A program made the position numbers and the translations under genes. The notes beneath the pieces were generated by a model. It saw only the letters and a program-made list of their open reading frames with translations. It had not been told where the DNA came from and made no database searches. This document shows, piece by piece, positions 17,679-26,660 of a stretch of DNA of 64,000 bases. Origin of the DNA: Polaromonas sp. JS666 (lineage in GTDB: Bacteria; Pseudomonadota; Gammaproteobacteria; Burkholderiales; Burkholderiaceae_C); assembly GCF_000013865.1 (NCBI RefSeq), contig NC_007948.1, forward strand, positions 1,674,001 through 1,738,000. Reading direction: 5' to 3'. Numbering within the stretch: the first letter of the stretch is position 1; every line of letters starts with the position of its first letter.

Positions 17679-18199
17679 GTCAGGGTCTCCTTCATGAGCG
17701 CACCCTCAAGCTTGAGCAGTGCTGTTTTTTTGTCGAGGCCGCCCGCATAGCCGGTGAGCGAGCCGTCGGCGCCCAGCACGCGGTGGCAGGGCACGATGAC
17801 GCTGACCGGGTTGCGCCCGATCGCCGCGCCCACGGCGCGCACGGCCGCCGGTTTGCCGATGCGGCTGCTGAGCTCGCCATAGCTGGTGGTGCCGCCCTGC
17901 GGTATGGCCAGCAGGGCCTGCCACACCGTTTGCTGAAAGGGCGTGCCGTAGTCCAGGTCCAGGGGCAGATCAAACACCGTGCGCGTTCCGGCGAAGTACT
18001 CGGTGAGCTGTGCAATGGCCTGTTTCAGCACCGGGTGGTTGGCGTCTTCGGGCCACACATAAGGCTCCACCAGCTGTGACGGCAGGTGGCGTTGGCCGGC
18101 AAACCAGGTGCCGGCCAGGCCCTTGTCCGTTGCGGCGATGATCATTTTGCCCAGAGGGCTTTGGAACGTGGTCTGAACGATGGAGCGGTCAAATTTCAT
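17675..18199 (-). CDS. ogt: Methylated-DNA-protein-cysteine methyltransferase
   Basis: A 174-residue O6-alkylguanine transferase. The acceptor Cys is in PCHRV, preceded by the DNA-binding segment QQTVWQALLAIPQGGTTSYG and RAVGAAIGRNP. The N-terminal domain is of the Ogt/MGMT type. The start ATG at 18199 has AGGTGA about six bases upstream; the longer frame upstream is not needed. It lies next to the Ada-AlkA fusion gene on the same strand, which makes a small alkylation repair locus. Confidence 0.93.
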   Translation of the reverse strand: MKFDRSIVQTTFQSPLGKMIIAATDKGLAGTWFAGQRHLPSQLVEPYVWPEDANHPVLKQAIAQLTEYFAGTRTVFDLPLDLDYGTPFQQTVWQALLAIPQGGTTSYGELSSRIGKPAAVRAVGAAIGRNPVSVIVPCHRVLGADGSLTGYAGGLDKKTALLKLEGALMKETLT

Positions 18200-18390
18200 C
18201 TTGTTCACCTTTGAATGGTTTCGAGTTTCGAGTTTCGAGGGTTTACCTGTCATGCAGGCGTATTCAGAAAAGGTCAGAAAAAGGCTGGCTCGATCATTCG
18301 CCGGTGATGGTCGCCCGAAGGCGCTTTCCCGTCCAATGAAATCGAGAGGGCGTATTCATTCCCTAGGCGCATGAATCTCCTCAGCCCCCG

Positions 18391-19905
18391 TCAACCGGGC
18401 CGCTCCAGCGTGCCGCTCCACGCGCGGATCACGGCATAGCTGCGCCAGGGCTTCCACGCATGCGAGGCCAACTCGGCTTCCCGGGCCGGATTTTTCAGTC
18501 CCTGCACGCCCATCGCCTTGTGCAGCGCCACATCGCCCGCCGGAAACGCATCGGGCCAGCGCAGGGCGCGCATGGCGATGTACTGCGCGGTCCAGTCGCC
18601 GATGCCGGGCAAGGCCTTCAGCGCCTCCAGCGTGGCATGCACATCGGCGCCGCTGTGCAGCTGCAGGCGTTTGTCGGCCACCGCTTGCGCAATGCCCACA
18701 ATGGCGGCCTGGCGCTGCCTGACTATGCCGAGCTGCCCCAGCGCATCGCCGCTGGCGGCGGCCAGCATGGCAGGCGCCGGGAACAGCCGGGTCAGCTGCG
18801 GCCAGGGGGTTTGCACCGGCTCGCCAAAGCGGTCGACCATGCGCTGCGCCAGCGTGCGCGCCGCGGCCACGGTGATCTGCTGGCCCAGCACCGCGCGCAC
18901 GGCCAGCTCATAGCCATCGAGCGCACCGGGCACGCGCAGGCCATCGCCCTGCGGAAAGCCGGCATGCAGCACGCTGTTGATGGCCGCAGGGTCGGCGTCG
19001 AGGTCAAACGTGGCGCGCACCCGGCGAATCACCAGCGGCAGCACCTCGCGCAGCGAGTCGCTGACGTTGAGCACCAGCCGGGAACGGGTTTCATCAAAGG
19101 CCGCCAGCAGCCAGCCGGCATGTACCTTGCCGCCCGACTCCACACGAAATGTCCTGCCTATCGAGGGGTGTTGCGCATCGGCAGCCACGAATTCAATAGC
19201 GCTGATGGTGCGTTTGCTAAAAAATCCGAGCATGGCCGCCACGTCGTAAGGGGGCCGGTAGCCCAGCCGGATGGTGATGCCCGGCGCGGTGCCGTTGATG
19301 TGGCCGGCATCGCTCACCCCCTGGCGCCGCAGCTGCGTGGGGTTTAGCTTGTAGTGCTCGACAAAGGCGGCATTGAAGCGCCGCACGCTGGCAAAGCCGC
19401 TGATCAGCGCAACCTGCGTGATGGGCAGGCTGGTATCGGCCAGCAACTGCTTGGCGGTGTGCAGCCGGCGCGTCTGCAGGTACTGCATGGGCGACACGCC
19501 AAACTGCGCCTCGAAAATCCGCCGCACGTGGCGGTCGCTCACGCCCAGCCGCGCCGCCAGTTTTTCGACCGAAGGGGCTTCGTCGGACAGCTCAGGCTCG
19601 TCCAGCAGGCGGGCCGCCTGGTGGGCCAGGATGTAGGACGCGTCCTGGATGGACCACACCACCGAGTGCGGCGCCAGTTCGGGCCGGCAGCGCAGGCAGG
19701 GACGAAAGCCGGCGCTTTCGGCCTGTGCCGCATGGCTGAAAAACCGGCAGTTTTCGCGCTTGGGTGTTTTGACGCTGCAGACCGGCCGGCAGTAGATGCC
19801 GGTGGATGTAACACCGGTAAAAAAACTGCCGTCAAAGCGTGCGTCCCGCGCCTTCAGGGCGAGGTAGCAGTCGTTGTCGGCGAGGGGGGGCTGGGCGCTG
19901 GTCAT
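18391..19905 (-). CDS. Ada N-terminal/AraC/AlkA fusion: DNA-3-methyladenine glycosylase 2
   Basis: A 504-residue fusion. Residues 1 to about 80 are the Ada zinc domain with its methyl-acceptor region (GIYCRPVC, then CRFF and CLRCRPE). Residues about 90-195 form an AraC helix-turn-helix (LGVSDRHVRRIFEAQFGVSP). The remainder is an AlkA-type HhH-GPD glycosylase with LKALPGIGDWTAQYIAMRAL and the catalytic Asp in FPAGDVAL. It would both sense methyl phosphotriesters and excise 3-methyladenine. It has no methyltransferase PCHR domain; that activity is encoded next door by ogt. Confidence 0.92.
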   Translation of the reverse strand: MTSAQPPLADNDCYLALKARDARFDGSFFTGVTSTGIYCRPVCSVKTPKRENCRFFSHAAQAESAGFRPCLRCRPELAPHSVVWSIQDASYILAHQAARLLDEPELSDEAPSVEKLAARLGVSDRHVRRIFEAQFGVSPMQYLQTRRLHTAKQLLADTSLPITQVALISGFASVRRFNAAFVEHYKLNPTQLRRQGVSDAGHINGTAPGITIRLGYRPPYDVAAMLGFFSKRTISAIEFVAADAQHPSIGRTFRVESGGKVHAGWLLAAFDETRSRLVLNVSDSLREVLPLVIRRVRATFDLDADPAAINSVLHAGFPQGDGLRVPGALDGYELAVRAVLGQQITVAAARTLAQRMVDRFGEPVQTPWPQLTRLFPAPAMLAAASGDALGQLGIVRQRQAAIVGIAQAVADKRLQLHSGADVHATLEALKALPGIGDWTAQYIAMRALRWPDAFPAGDVALHKAMGVQGLKNPAREAELASHAWKPWRSYAVIRAWSGTLERPG

Positions 19906-20038
19906 GGGGGCATGTTACGCCGGGCGCAGCTTTTGACTAGCCGTTTTCGGACATATCCCTCAAGCCCGCCGGGGCCCGTCCCGAGGGAGGGCGCCACCCT
20001 ACAATCGACTCACTTCAACTTTCAGTGAACCCCCGCCC

Positions 20039-21424
20039 ATGCAAGTCAGCGCATCCATTTTCAAGGCCTATGACATTCGCGGCGTCGTGCCGTCCACCAT
20101 CAACGATGAGATGGCCGAGGCCCTTGGAAAAGCCTTTGGCACGGTGGCGTTGGCGGAAGGGGAGAAAACCGTGGCCGTGGGCCGCGACGGCCGGCTCAGC
20201 GGGCCCTCGCTCAGCGCGGCGCTCATGCGCGGCCTGGCAGCATCCGGCGTCAATGTGATCGATGTCGGCATGGTCACCACGCCCATGCTGTATTTCGCGG
20301 CCAACACCCTGGCCACCTCCGGCATCCAGGTCACCGGCAGCCACAACCCCAAGGACTACAACGGCTTCAAGATGGTGCTGGCCGGCCGGGCGATTTACGG
20401 TGAAGACATCCAGGCCCTGCGCCGCCTGATCGAATCGGAAGGCTGGGCGCAGCCGGCGCAGGGCGGCACCATCAGCCGCGTCGATGTTGAAAAGGATTAC
20501 CGCGACCGCATCGTTTCCGGCATCAAGCTGGAGCGGCCGCTGAAGATCGTCATCGACTCAGGCAATGGCATTGCCGGTGCCTCGGCCCCCGCCATTTTTC
20601 GGGCCCTGGGGTGCGAAGTGACCGAGCTGTTCAGCGAAGTCGACGGCAACTTTCCCAACCACCACCCCGACCCGAGCAAACCCGAGAACCTGCAGGACTT
20701 GATCAAGGCGCTGCAAAGCGGCAACGCAGAACTGGGCCTGGCGTTTGACGGCGACGGCGACCGGCTGGGCATTGTGACCAAAGACGGGCAGAACATCTAC
20801 CCCGACCGGCAGATGATGCTGTTTGCGCGCGACGTGCTGTCGCGCGTGCCGGGCGGCACGATCCTGTTCGACGTGAAGTGCTCGCAGCGCCTGGCGCCCG
20901 AGATCGAGGCGGCCGGCGGCGTGCCGCTGATGTACAAGACCGGCCACTCGCTGATCAAGGCCAAGATGAAGGAAATCAATTCGCCGCTGGGCGGCGAGAT
21001 GAGCGGCCACATCTTCTTCAAGGAGCGCTGGTTTGGTTTTGATGACGGCACCTACGCCGGTGCACGCCTGCTCGAGATCCTAAGCCGCGTGCCGGATGCG
21101 GGCATCCTTCTCAACGGCCTGCCCACCAGTTTCAGCACGCCGGAGCTTAACGTCGCCTGCAAGGAAGGCGAGCCCCACACCGTGGTGGAAGCACTGACCA
21201 AAGCCGCCCACTTTCCGGCACCCGCCAAAATCTCCACCATCGACGGCATCCGCGTGGACTGGCCCGATGGCTTTGGCCTCATTCGCGCTTCCAACACCAC
21301 GCCGGTGCTGGTGCTCCGCTTCGAGGGCCACACGCAGCAGGCGCTGGAGCGCATCGAGGCCGACATGCTCGCGCTGTTGCGCAGCGTGAAGCCCGACGCC
21401 AGCTTCGCCGCCGCGGCACATTAG
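20039..21424 (+). CDS. Phosphomannomutase/phosphoglucomutase
   Basis: A 461-residue alpha-D-phosphohexomutase of the AlgC type. The phosphoserine is Ser101 in VTGSHNPKDYNGFK, the Mg loop is AFDGDGDRLGI, the sugar-binding loop GEMSGHIFF, and the phosphate-binding loop RASNTTPVLVLRFEG near the C-terminus. It interconverts the 1- and 6-phosphates of mannose and glucose and supplies LPS and exopolysaccharide precursors, which fits its position ahead of waaC and waaA. Confidence 0.93.
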   Translation: MQVSASIFKAYDIRGVVPSTINDEMAEALGKAFGTVALAEGEKTVAVGRDGRLSGPSLSAALMRGLAASGVNVIDVGMVTTPMLYFAANTLATSGIQVTGSHNPKDYNGFKMVLAGRAIYGEDIQALRRLIESEGWAQPAQGGTISRVDVEKDYRDRIVSGIKLERPLKIVIDSGNGIAGASAPAIFRALGCEVTELFSEVDGNFPNHHPDPSKPENLQDLIKALQSGNAELGLAFDGDGDRLGIVTKDGQNIYPDRQMMLFARDVLSRVPGGTILFDVKCSQRLAPEIEAAGGVPLMYKTGHSLIKAKMKEINSPLGGEMSGHIFFKERWFGFDDGTYAGARLLEILSRVPDAGILLNGLPTSFSTPELNVACKEGEPHTVVEALTKAAHFPAPAKISTIDGIRVDWPDGFGLIRASNTTPVLVLRFEGHTQQALERIEADMLALLRSVKPDASFAAAAH

Positions 21425-21429
21425 AGATG

Positions 21430-21512
21430 GTGCCCCCACGCTCGTCACTTCGTGTACTTCGCTGCCCCCTCAAGGGGCTGGCCTTGCTTGGGGCGGCCCG
21501 GCGCGGCGGCCT
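21430..21512. repeat. Comamonadaceae interspersed repeat between the mutase gene and waaC
   Basis: It contains GCCCCCACGCTCGTCACTTC followed by GTGTACTTCGCTGCCCCCTC, then CCCTCAAGGGG, which can form a hairpin. The same phrase occurs on the minus strand at about 5140-5183. Such elements are frequent between genes in this family. Confidence 0.6.
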
Positions 21513-21527
21513 GCCGGCTGGCGCGCT

Positions 21528-22610
21528 GTGAAAATCCTGTTAGTCAAGCTGTCGTCGCTGGGTGACGTAGTCCACACCTTGCCCGTGGTGCAGGACATCC
21601 GTGCTGCCTTGCCCGACGCGCAGATTGACTGGGTGGTCGAAAAATCATTTGCCCCCTTGCTGGCGCGTTGCGCGGGCCTGCGCCGCGTCATCCCGTGCGA
21701 GATCAGGCGCTGGCGCAAGTCGCCCCTGGCGGCGCTCACGCGCGCAGAGTGGAGTGCCTTCAAGGCACAGCTGCGGCAGGAAAGTTACGACGCCGTCATC
21801 GATCTGCAGGGCCTTACCAAGTCCGCGCTGGTGGCGCGGCTGGCCCGGCTGGCCAGCCCCGGCGGCAAGCGCTATGCGCTGGCCAACCAGACCGATGGCT
21901 CGGGCTATGAGGCGCCGACGCGCTGGGTGGCCGACGTGGCGATCCACATCGCGCCGCAGACCGCTGCCGTGCAGCGCTCCCGCCAGTTGGCGGCGCAGGC
22001 GCTGGGCTACGACCTGCGGGCCGAACCAGACTTTGGATTGAGGCTGCCTCCAGCCCGAGAAAGAAACGGGAAGAGTGCTCCTGAAGAGATAGCAAGCCCG
22101 GCGGGCCTGGAACGGGTGGCCTTTGTGCACGGCACCTCGCGCGCCGACAAGGAATGGCCGCTGGACCACTGGATAGAGCTCGGCCAGCGCCTGGTCGCGG
22201 GGGGCTGCCAGCTGGCCTTGCCGCACGGCAATGCAAAGGAACTGGCAACGAGCCGGGCCATTGCAGAGGCGCTCAACGAACCGGGAAGCCCTGTGGTGGC
22301 CACCGTGTGGCCCCTGCTGTCGCTCGATGCCCTGACGGACGAGCTGGCGCGCTGCGCCGGCGTGATCGGTGTGGACAGCGGCGTGAGCCACATTGCCGTG
22401 GCGCTCGATTTGCCGCATGTGCAGATCTACAACTTCGATACCGCGTGGCGAACCGGGCCACCGGCGCCTGCGGATGCCGGCGCGCCCGCGCGGCGGCAGG
22501 TCAGCGTGTTTGCGCAACCCACCCCCAGCGTTGATGTCGTGTGGCAGGCCTGGCTGGCTTGCCGGCAGGCCCCTGCGGCGGCGCATACGACCATTGTGGC
22601 CGCCCCATGA
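21528..22610 (+). CDS. waaC: Lipopolysaccharide heptosyltransferase I
   Basis: A 360-residue GT9 glycosyltransferase that adds the first heptose to Kdo2-lipid A at the inner face of the cytoplasmic membrane. It starts KILLVKLSSLGDVVHTLPVVQDI, typical of WaaC, with DLQGLTKSALVARLA and the acceptor/donor segments FVHGTSRADKEWP and GVDSGVSHIAVALDLPHVQI (IGVDSG motif). The start is GTG at 21528. Its stop overlaps the waaA start. Confidence 0.93.
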   Translation: MKILLVKLSSLGDVVHTLPVVQDIRAALPDAQIDWVVEKSFAPLLARCAGLRRVIPCEIRRWRKSPLAALTRAEWSAFKAQLRQESYDAVIDLQGLTKSALVARLARLASPGGKRYALANQTDGSGYEAPTRWVADVAIHIAPQTAAVQRSRQLAAQALGYDLRAEPDFGLRLPPARERNGKSAPEEIASPAGLERVAFVHGTSRADKEWPLDHWIELGQRLVAGGCQLALPHGNAKELATSRAIAEALNEPGSPVVATVWPLLSLDALTDELARCAGVIGVDSGVSHIAVALDLPHVQIYNFDTAWRTGPPAPADAGAPARRQVSVFAQPTPSVDVVWQAWLACRQAPAAAHTTIVAAP

Positions 22611-23932
22611 GCCAGCTGTTGCTGCGGCTTTATTCGCTGGCCATGGTGCTGGCGCAACCCATGCTGCGTCGCAAGCTGGCGCGGCGCGGCCAGCGCGAGC
22701 CCGGCTATCTGACGGCGGTTGAAGAGCGCTTTGGCCACTACACCCAGCCGGCCGAGACTTCTTCCGAACTGGTGTGGGTGCATGCTGTGTCACTCGGGGA
22801 AACACGTACCGCGGCCATGCTGCTCAAGGCCTTGCGCGCGCAGTACCCGGGCCTGCGAATTTTGCTCACGCACGGCACGGCCACCGGCCGCGCCGAGGGT
22901 GCGGCGCTGCTGCAGCCCGGCGATGTGCAGGTGTGGCAACCCTGGGACAGCCTGGCTGCCGTGGCGCGTTTTTTCAATCACTTCAGGCCACGGCTGGGCC
23001 TGCTGATGGAAACCGAGATATGGCCCAACACCGTGGCCGCTGCCCGCGCGCGCGCCATGCCGCTGGTGCTCGTCAATGGACGCCTGTCAGACAAATCATT
23101 GCAGCAGGCGCTGCGCATCGCGCTGCTGTCTTTGCCGGCCTACGGCGCGCTAGCCGCGGTGTACGCGCAGACCGAAGACGACGCGCGGCGCTTTCGTCAG
23201 CTTGGCGCGCCGGTGACCGGCGTGTTTGGCAACCTCAAGTTTGATGCCACGCCCAGCGCCGGCCAGCAGACGCAAGGCCGGGCATGGCGGCAGGCGCTGG
23301 CACAGCCGGTGCTGATGTTCGCCAGTTCGCGCGAAGGCGAAGAAGCCGATTTCCTCAAGCAGATAAAGGCTGCGACCCAGGAAAAAGTTGAGCTGTCAGC
23401 CATGAGTTCGGCAGCCAATGAATCCGCCAGGGCTTTCCATGCACTGATCGTTCCCCGCCACCCGCAGCGCTTCGACGAAGTGGCGGCCCTGGTGGAGCAG
23501 CACGGCCTGCGCGTGTCGCGCCGCTCGCAGTGGACGGGCGGCCCCGCCGACAGCGACGAAGCCCGGCAGGCCGATGTCTGGCTTGGCGACTCCCTGGGCG
23601 AGATGGCGCTGTACTACGGCCTCAGCGATGTGGCCCTGCTCGGTGGCAGCTTTGCGCCCCTGGGCGGCCAGAATTTAATCGAGGCCGCAGCCTGCGGCTG
23701 CCCGGTGGTGATGGGGCCACACACCTTCAACTTTGCCGAGGCCGCCGAGCTGGCCGAGGCCGAAGGCGCAGCCCTGCGCGTAGCCGACATGCCCGAGGCC
23801 GTCCAGGCCGCGTTGGTTTTGGTGAGCGACCTGCCGGCGCTGGCAGCGGCCGTGGATTCCGGCCTGGCGTTCGCGGCCCGCAATCGGGGTGCGGCTGCAA
23901 AGACGCTGGATGCGTTGCGCGCCTACTTGTGA
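22607..23932 (+). CDS. waaA: 3-deoxy-D-manno-octulosonic acid transferase
   Basis: A 441-residue GT30 enzyme that transfers Kdo to lipid IV-A. The N-terminal membrane anchor (LLLRLYSLAMVLAQPML) is followed by VHAVSLGETRTA, LLTHGTATGR, ETEIWPN and, in the C-terminal lobe, ALLGGSFAPLGGQNLIEAAA. The ATG at 22607 overlaps the waaC stop (ATGA). It is the last core gene before the accessory region. Confidence 0.94.
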   Translation: MSQLLLRLYSLAMVLAQPMLRRKLARRGQREPGYLTAVEERFGHYTQPAETSSELVWVHAVSLGETRTAAMLLKALRAQYPGLRILLTHGTATGRAEGAALLQPGDVQVWQPWDSLAAVARFFNHFRPRLGLLMETEIWPNTVAAARARAMPLVLVNGRLSDKSLQQALRIALLSLPAYGALAAVYAQTEDDARRFRQLGAPVTGVFGNLKFDATPSAGQQTQGRAWRQALAQPVLMFASSREGEEADFLKQIKAATQEKVELSAMSSAANESARAFHALIVPRHPQRFDEVAALVEQHGLRVSRRSQWTGGPADSDEARQADVWLGDSLGEMALYYGLSDVALLGGSFAPLGGQNLIEAAACGCPVVMGPHTFNFAEAAELAEAEGAALRVADMPEAVQAALVLVSDLPALAAAVDSGLAFAARNRGAAAKTLDALRAYL

Positions 23933-24273
23933 GTTGCGTCCCGCTGGGGCCGGTTGTGGGGGCGGGGCAGCGCGAGCCCAGTTGAACATTCCAACATGCA
24001 GGCTTTCACGGATTTTTTATTGCCCCTTGAGTCTCCGCCGCATCGAATTTCCCCAATGAATTCAAGGCGTTACAGAATACGACGCCGTCTTGTTCATTAG
24101 CAGGCGAAGTTGTTCATAAGCGGCTTTGGCGACTTTGCCGTGATTTTCGTAACGGTACATTCGACACCAGATACGAAAAGTCAGTTATAAATCAAGTACT
24201 TATAGTGGATGTTGGGAGGCAATCGTGGTGCATAGAAAAGTTGTTCATGTGACCTGCTTGCTGTCCATAACAC
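23933..24273. other. Leader region between waaA and the first cassette
   Basis: This 341-base stretch has no complete gene. It contains a possible coding remnant on the minus strand at 24062-24184, ending in a stop at 24062-24064; within it a short reading frame starts at 24160. It is much more AT-rich than waaA and ends at CATAACACGTTATCC, where GTTATCC (24274-24280) looks like the crossover core in front of the first cassette. In an intact integron attI and the divergent intI would be expected here. No IntI motif could be recognised. Confidence 0.4.
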
Positions 24274-24283
24274 GTTATCCGTC

Positions 24284-24643
24284 ATGAAACGTGATCGATC
24301 TGCGGAGGGCGAGAGGCGGCTTGCCACCTCCGAGGCGCTTCTCCGAAAGTCGCTGCTCGAGGTTCTCCCGGCCGTTGTGAAGACTGGTGCGCCTCTGTTT
24401 ACAAATTCAAAGCACAACCTTCATGATTTGCCGAAGCACTTGATCGACGAGGAGGCGGAAGCCTTTTTGGAAATGGCGTTGGCGTGCGTGGAACTCCGCG
24501 AGCACCTTGGGTTGGTCACGGACGAATCGGTTGGGCGGTTGTTCCTTGCCGCATGCGAAGAGGGCTCCAGTTCAGACGAGAATCGTCGCGGGCCTCGAAA
24601 ACTTGCAGAAGCATTGGTGGAGCGTCTGCGCAATGACGGATAA
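24284..24643 (+). CDS. Integron cassette ORF 1, hypothetical protein
   Basis: A 119-residue soluble, mainly helical protein starting MKRDRSAEGERRLATSEALL. Charged and rich in Glu and Leu; there is no signal peptide or membrane segment. The ATG lies ten bases after a GTTATCC core, and the stop TAA forms part of the next attC start, the tight packing typical of cassettes. No family is recognised. Confidence 0.7.
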   Translation: MKRDRSAEGERRLATSEALLRKSLLEVLPAVVKTGAPLFTNSKHNLHDLPKHLIDEEAEAFLEMALACVELREHLGLVTDESVGRLFLAACEEGSSSDENRRGPRKLAEALVERLRNDG

Positions 24644-24724
24644 CATGTCAATCGACACGGACCCACAACAGCAGGAGGCGGCTTCGCCGCAAGTTGTTGT
24701 GGTCCGGTCATCTTCACGTTATAT
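24638..24724 (+). other. attC site 1
   Basis: An 87-base site bounded by GGATAAC and GTTATAT. The arms GGACCCACAACA and TTGTTGTGGTCC pair around an inner hairpin GGCGGCTTCGCCGC. The stop codon of the preceding ORF lies in its first core. It is nearly identical to attC site 3. Confidence 0.85.
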
Positions 24725-24727
24725 GGC

Positions 24728-25024
24728 ATGAGCGCACGCAACATTCTCGCCATCGTGCTGCTCCTTGTCGGCGTTGTTCTTCAGCCGGTGGGCTGGATGT
24801 ACGCAACCTGGCTCGCGGCCGCTTCCTTTGTCGCAATCGTTGCGGGAGGCCTGTTGCTGTACGTCGAGCGGGGCCGCGCCGACGAAGGTGGTGGTGGCAC
24901 GTCGGGCCGTTCTGCGGGTCGAGAAATGCCTGGGGACATCCACGGTCACAGCGGCCAGCTCTCTGGGGGCAGGTCCACCGCTTGGGAATCAAATCACACG
25001 GCCGAAGGCGGTGGAAGTGACTGA
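24728..25024 (+). CDS. Integron cassette ORF 2, small membrane protein
   Basis: A 98-residue protein with two hydrophobic helices near the N-terminus (ILAIVLLLVGVVLQPVGW and LAAASFVAIVAGGLLLYV) and a Gly/Ser/His-rich hydrophilic tail of about 50 residues. The ATG is four bases after the attC 1 core. No family is recognised; short two-helix proteins are common in cassette arrays. Confidence 0.65.
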   Translation: MSARNILAIVLLLVGVVLQPVGWMYATWLAAASFVAIVAGGLLLYVERGRADEGGGGTSGRSAGREMPGDIHGHSGQLSGGRSTAWESNHTAEGGGSD

Positions 25025-25060
25025 ATACAACGCCTACAACCGCGCTCCGGCCGAAATGCC

Positions 25061-25147
25061 ATATAACTGGTCGCTCGGCAGGGACACGCAACATCAGGTT
25101 GCCGCTTCACGGCTTGTGTTGCGCGCCCGGCAGCTTCAACGTTATAC
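25061..25147 (+). other. attC site 2
   Basis: An 87-base site bounded by ATATAAC and GTTATAC. Inner arms GGGACACGCAACA and TGTTGCGCGCCC pair imperfectly around GCCGCTTCACGGC. It follows cassette ORF 2 after about 36 bases. Confidence 0.8.
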
Positions 25148-25159
25148 GGCGAGTACGCA

Positions 25160-25528
25160 ATGACCGGTCAGGCGACGTTCCCAATCTTCGTCTTCGATGG
25201 CAATGACTTGTCGCTATTCGACAGCTTCAACTCGCTCACGACGGCACTCGAAGGTGTGGACGTCGAGGAAGGCGTGTATACCGCCTACGATTCCTCCGGA
25301 CGAGTAGTTTTCCTTCAGGCCACCGGTGTAGCGCGTGGTCGTTTCACCGTTGAAATCGGCAGAGTGATCGTTGGCCCCGTGAGCGAAGCACCTGACGTAG
25401 CCGATTTTGGCCGTCGGCTGCGTTCATACCTCCAAGCGTGCGGGGAGGATTCGCGCGCGGGGATGACACTCGAAGAACTAGTCCATGCATGCATCAAGCG
25501 CACGGGGTATCAGGGTGTCGCCGCATAA
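25160..25528 (+). CDS. Integron cassette ORF 3, hypothetical protein
   Basis: A 122-residue soluble, acidic protein starting MTGQATFPIFVFDGNDLSLF. The mix of short strands (VVFLQATGVARGRFTVEIGRV) and a C-terminal helix suggests an alpha/beta fold. No family is recognised. It starts 13 bases after the attC 2 core, and its stop lies in the attC 3 start. Confidence 0.7.
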   Translation: MTGQATFPIFVFDGNDLSLFDSFNSLTTALEGVDVEEGVYTAYDSSGRVVFLQATGVARGRFTVEIGRVIVGPVSEAPDVADFGRRLRSYLQACGEDSRAGMTLEELVHACIKRTGYQGVAA

Positions 25529-25609
25529 CATATCAATCGACACGGACCCACAACAGCAGGAGGCGGCTTCGCCGCAAGTGTTGGTGGTCCGGTCATTTTC
25601 ACGTTGGGC
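25523..25609 (+). other. attC site 3
   Basis: An 87-base site bounded by GCATAAC and GTTGGGC. It differs from attC 1 at only a few positions and has the same arms GGACCCACAACA and the inner GGCGGCTTCGCCGC hairpin. Confidence 0.85.
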
Positions 25610-25620
25610 CTCATAGAACG

Positions 25621-25932
25621 ATGTCTGCGGACTTCACCAAGTCAGAGCGCCGCCAGTTGCGTGAACTCGCAGCAGAGGTGTATGAAGCCGAGGCGCACGC
25701 CCTCCTGGAAGAACTAGACGAAGACTTCGCCCGTTGGCGAAAGGACGAAATCCGTAGCTCTGATCTGCTGATGTCCATTCACGACTTCCATCAGCATCAG
25801 TCGAGGGAGCTTTGGAGCATGTACCAAGGACTTAGCGACGACATGGCGGTGGAGCGCGGTCTCCGCCTCGGCTTGATAGCTGAAGAACGGCTCTCGCCCA
25901 AGGTACTTTTCAAATTGCGGTCGAAGGGTTAG
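25621..25932 (+). CDS. Integron cassette ORF 4, hypothetical protein
   Basis: A 103-residue, highly charged and probably all-helical protein starting MSADFTKSERRQLRELAAEV. The ATG at 25621 is twelve bases after the attC 3 core; a longer frame upstream crosses the attC and is not used. No family is recognised. Confidence 0.65.
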   Translation: MSADFTKSERRQLRELAAEVYEAEAHALLEELDEDFARWRKDEIRSSDLLMSIHDFHQHQSRELWSMYQGLSDDMAVERGLRLGLIAEERLSPKVLFKLRSKG

Positions 25933-25961
25933 AGTGCAGGCTGTGGCGTCACTCCAAGCGA

Positions 25962-26000
25962 GCTCCGCATGAGGCCCAACAGGTCAGTCAACACGGCCGT
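25962..26000 (+). other. Truncated attC (left half only) after cassette ORF 4
   Basis: GGCCCAAC AGGTCAGTCAACACGG resembles the left half of the other sites (AAC, TGTCAATCGACACGG). The matching right half and GTTRRRY core are missing before the next gene. Confidence 0.45.
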
Positions 26001-26078
26001 GCAGAAACCCATAGGTCACGCCACGTACCATTTCCTACAGGGCAACGCGAGCAACACCAAGCGAACGGAGGCGGATGC

Positions 26079-26510
26079 ATGACCACAAATGAACTCGACA
26101 GTGCGATCGAACAGAGCCACGCAGCTCTAGCCGCGATACTGAGAGGCGACCCCACTCTTTACCAAGCCTTGTACTCTGATGCAGATGACGTAACTCTGGG
26201 CAATCCCTTCGGGCCGTACGCACACGGTCGGCAGAAGGTTGATGCAACAGTAGCCGGCGCCGCCTCGCACTACCGCGATGGAGAGGTCACCGGCATCGAC
26301 CTCATAGCGAACTATGTCTCTGACGATCTCGCATGCATTGTCGAGGTGGAACGCGGACGAACTAAGGTCGGCGGTGGCGCAGAACTCGTTCCAGTGGCTC
26401 TACGCGTGACCAGCGTGTTTCGGCTAGAACGCGGCAATTGGAAGCTCGTTCATCGGCACGCGGACCCGATTACGGCACCACGTCCGGCAGCGTCTGTTAT
26501 CAGTGAATAG
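26079..26510 (+). CDS. Cassette ORF 5, SnoaL/NTF2-like (DUF4440-type) protein
   Basis: A 143-residue protein with the NTF2-like pattern. A helical N-terminus (AIEQSHAALAAILRGDPTLY) leads to SDADDVTLGNPFGPYAHGR, and conical-barrel strands follow (ACIVEVERGR, LRVTSVFRLERGNWKLVHRHADP). The family covers isomerases and hydrolases and many proteins of unknown role. It ends about 45 bases before attC 5. Confidence 0.8.
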   Translation: MTTNELDSAIEQSHAALAAILRGDPTLYQALYSDADDVTLGNPFGPYAHGRQKVDATVAGAASHYRDGEVTGIDLIANYVSDDLACIVEVERGRTKVGGGAELVPVALRVTSVFRLERGNWKLVHRHADPITAPRPAASVISE

Positions 26511-26554
26511 GCTAGCGCCAGCAGGCCGTGCAGGCGCCCCTGTAATCGAGCGCG

Positions 26555-26642
26555 GCCTAACCCTTCGTATATGGACACCCCCACAAGTTCAGGAGGCGGC
26601 TTCGCCGCGAACGGTGGTGGTCCGGTCATTTTTACGTTAGGC
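26555..26642 (+). other. attC site 5
   Basis: An 88-base site with perfectly complementary ends GCCTAAC and GTTAGGC. It has the same inner GGCGGCTTCGCCGC hairpin and a GTGGTGGTCCGG right arm as sites 1 and 3. Confidence 0.88.
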
Positions 26643-26660
26643 CCCAATAGGAGATCATCC

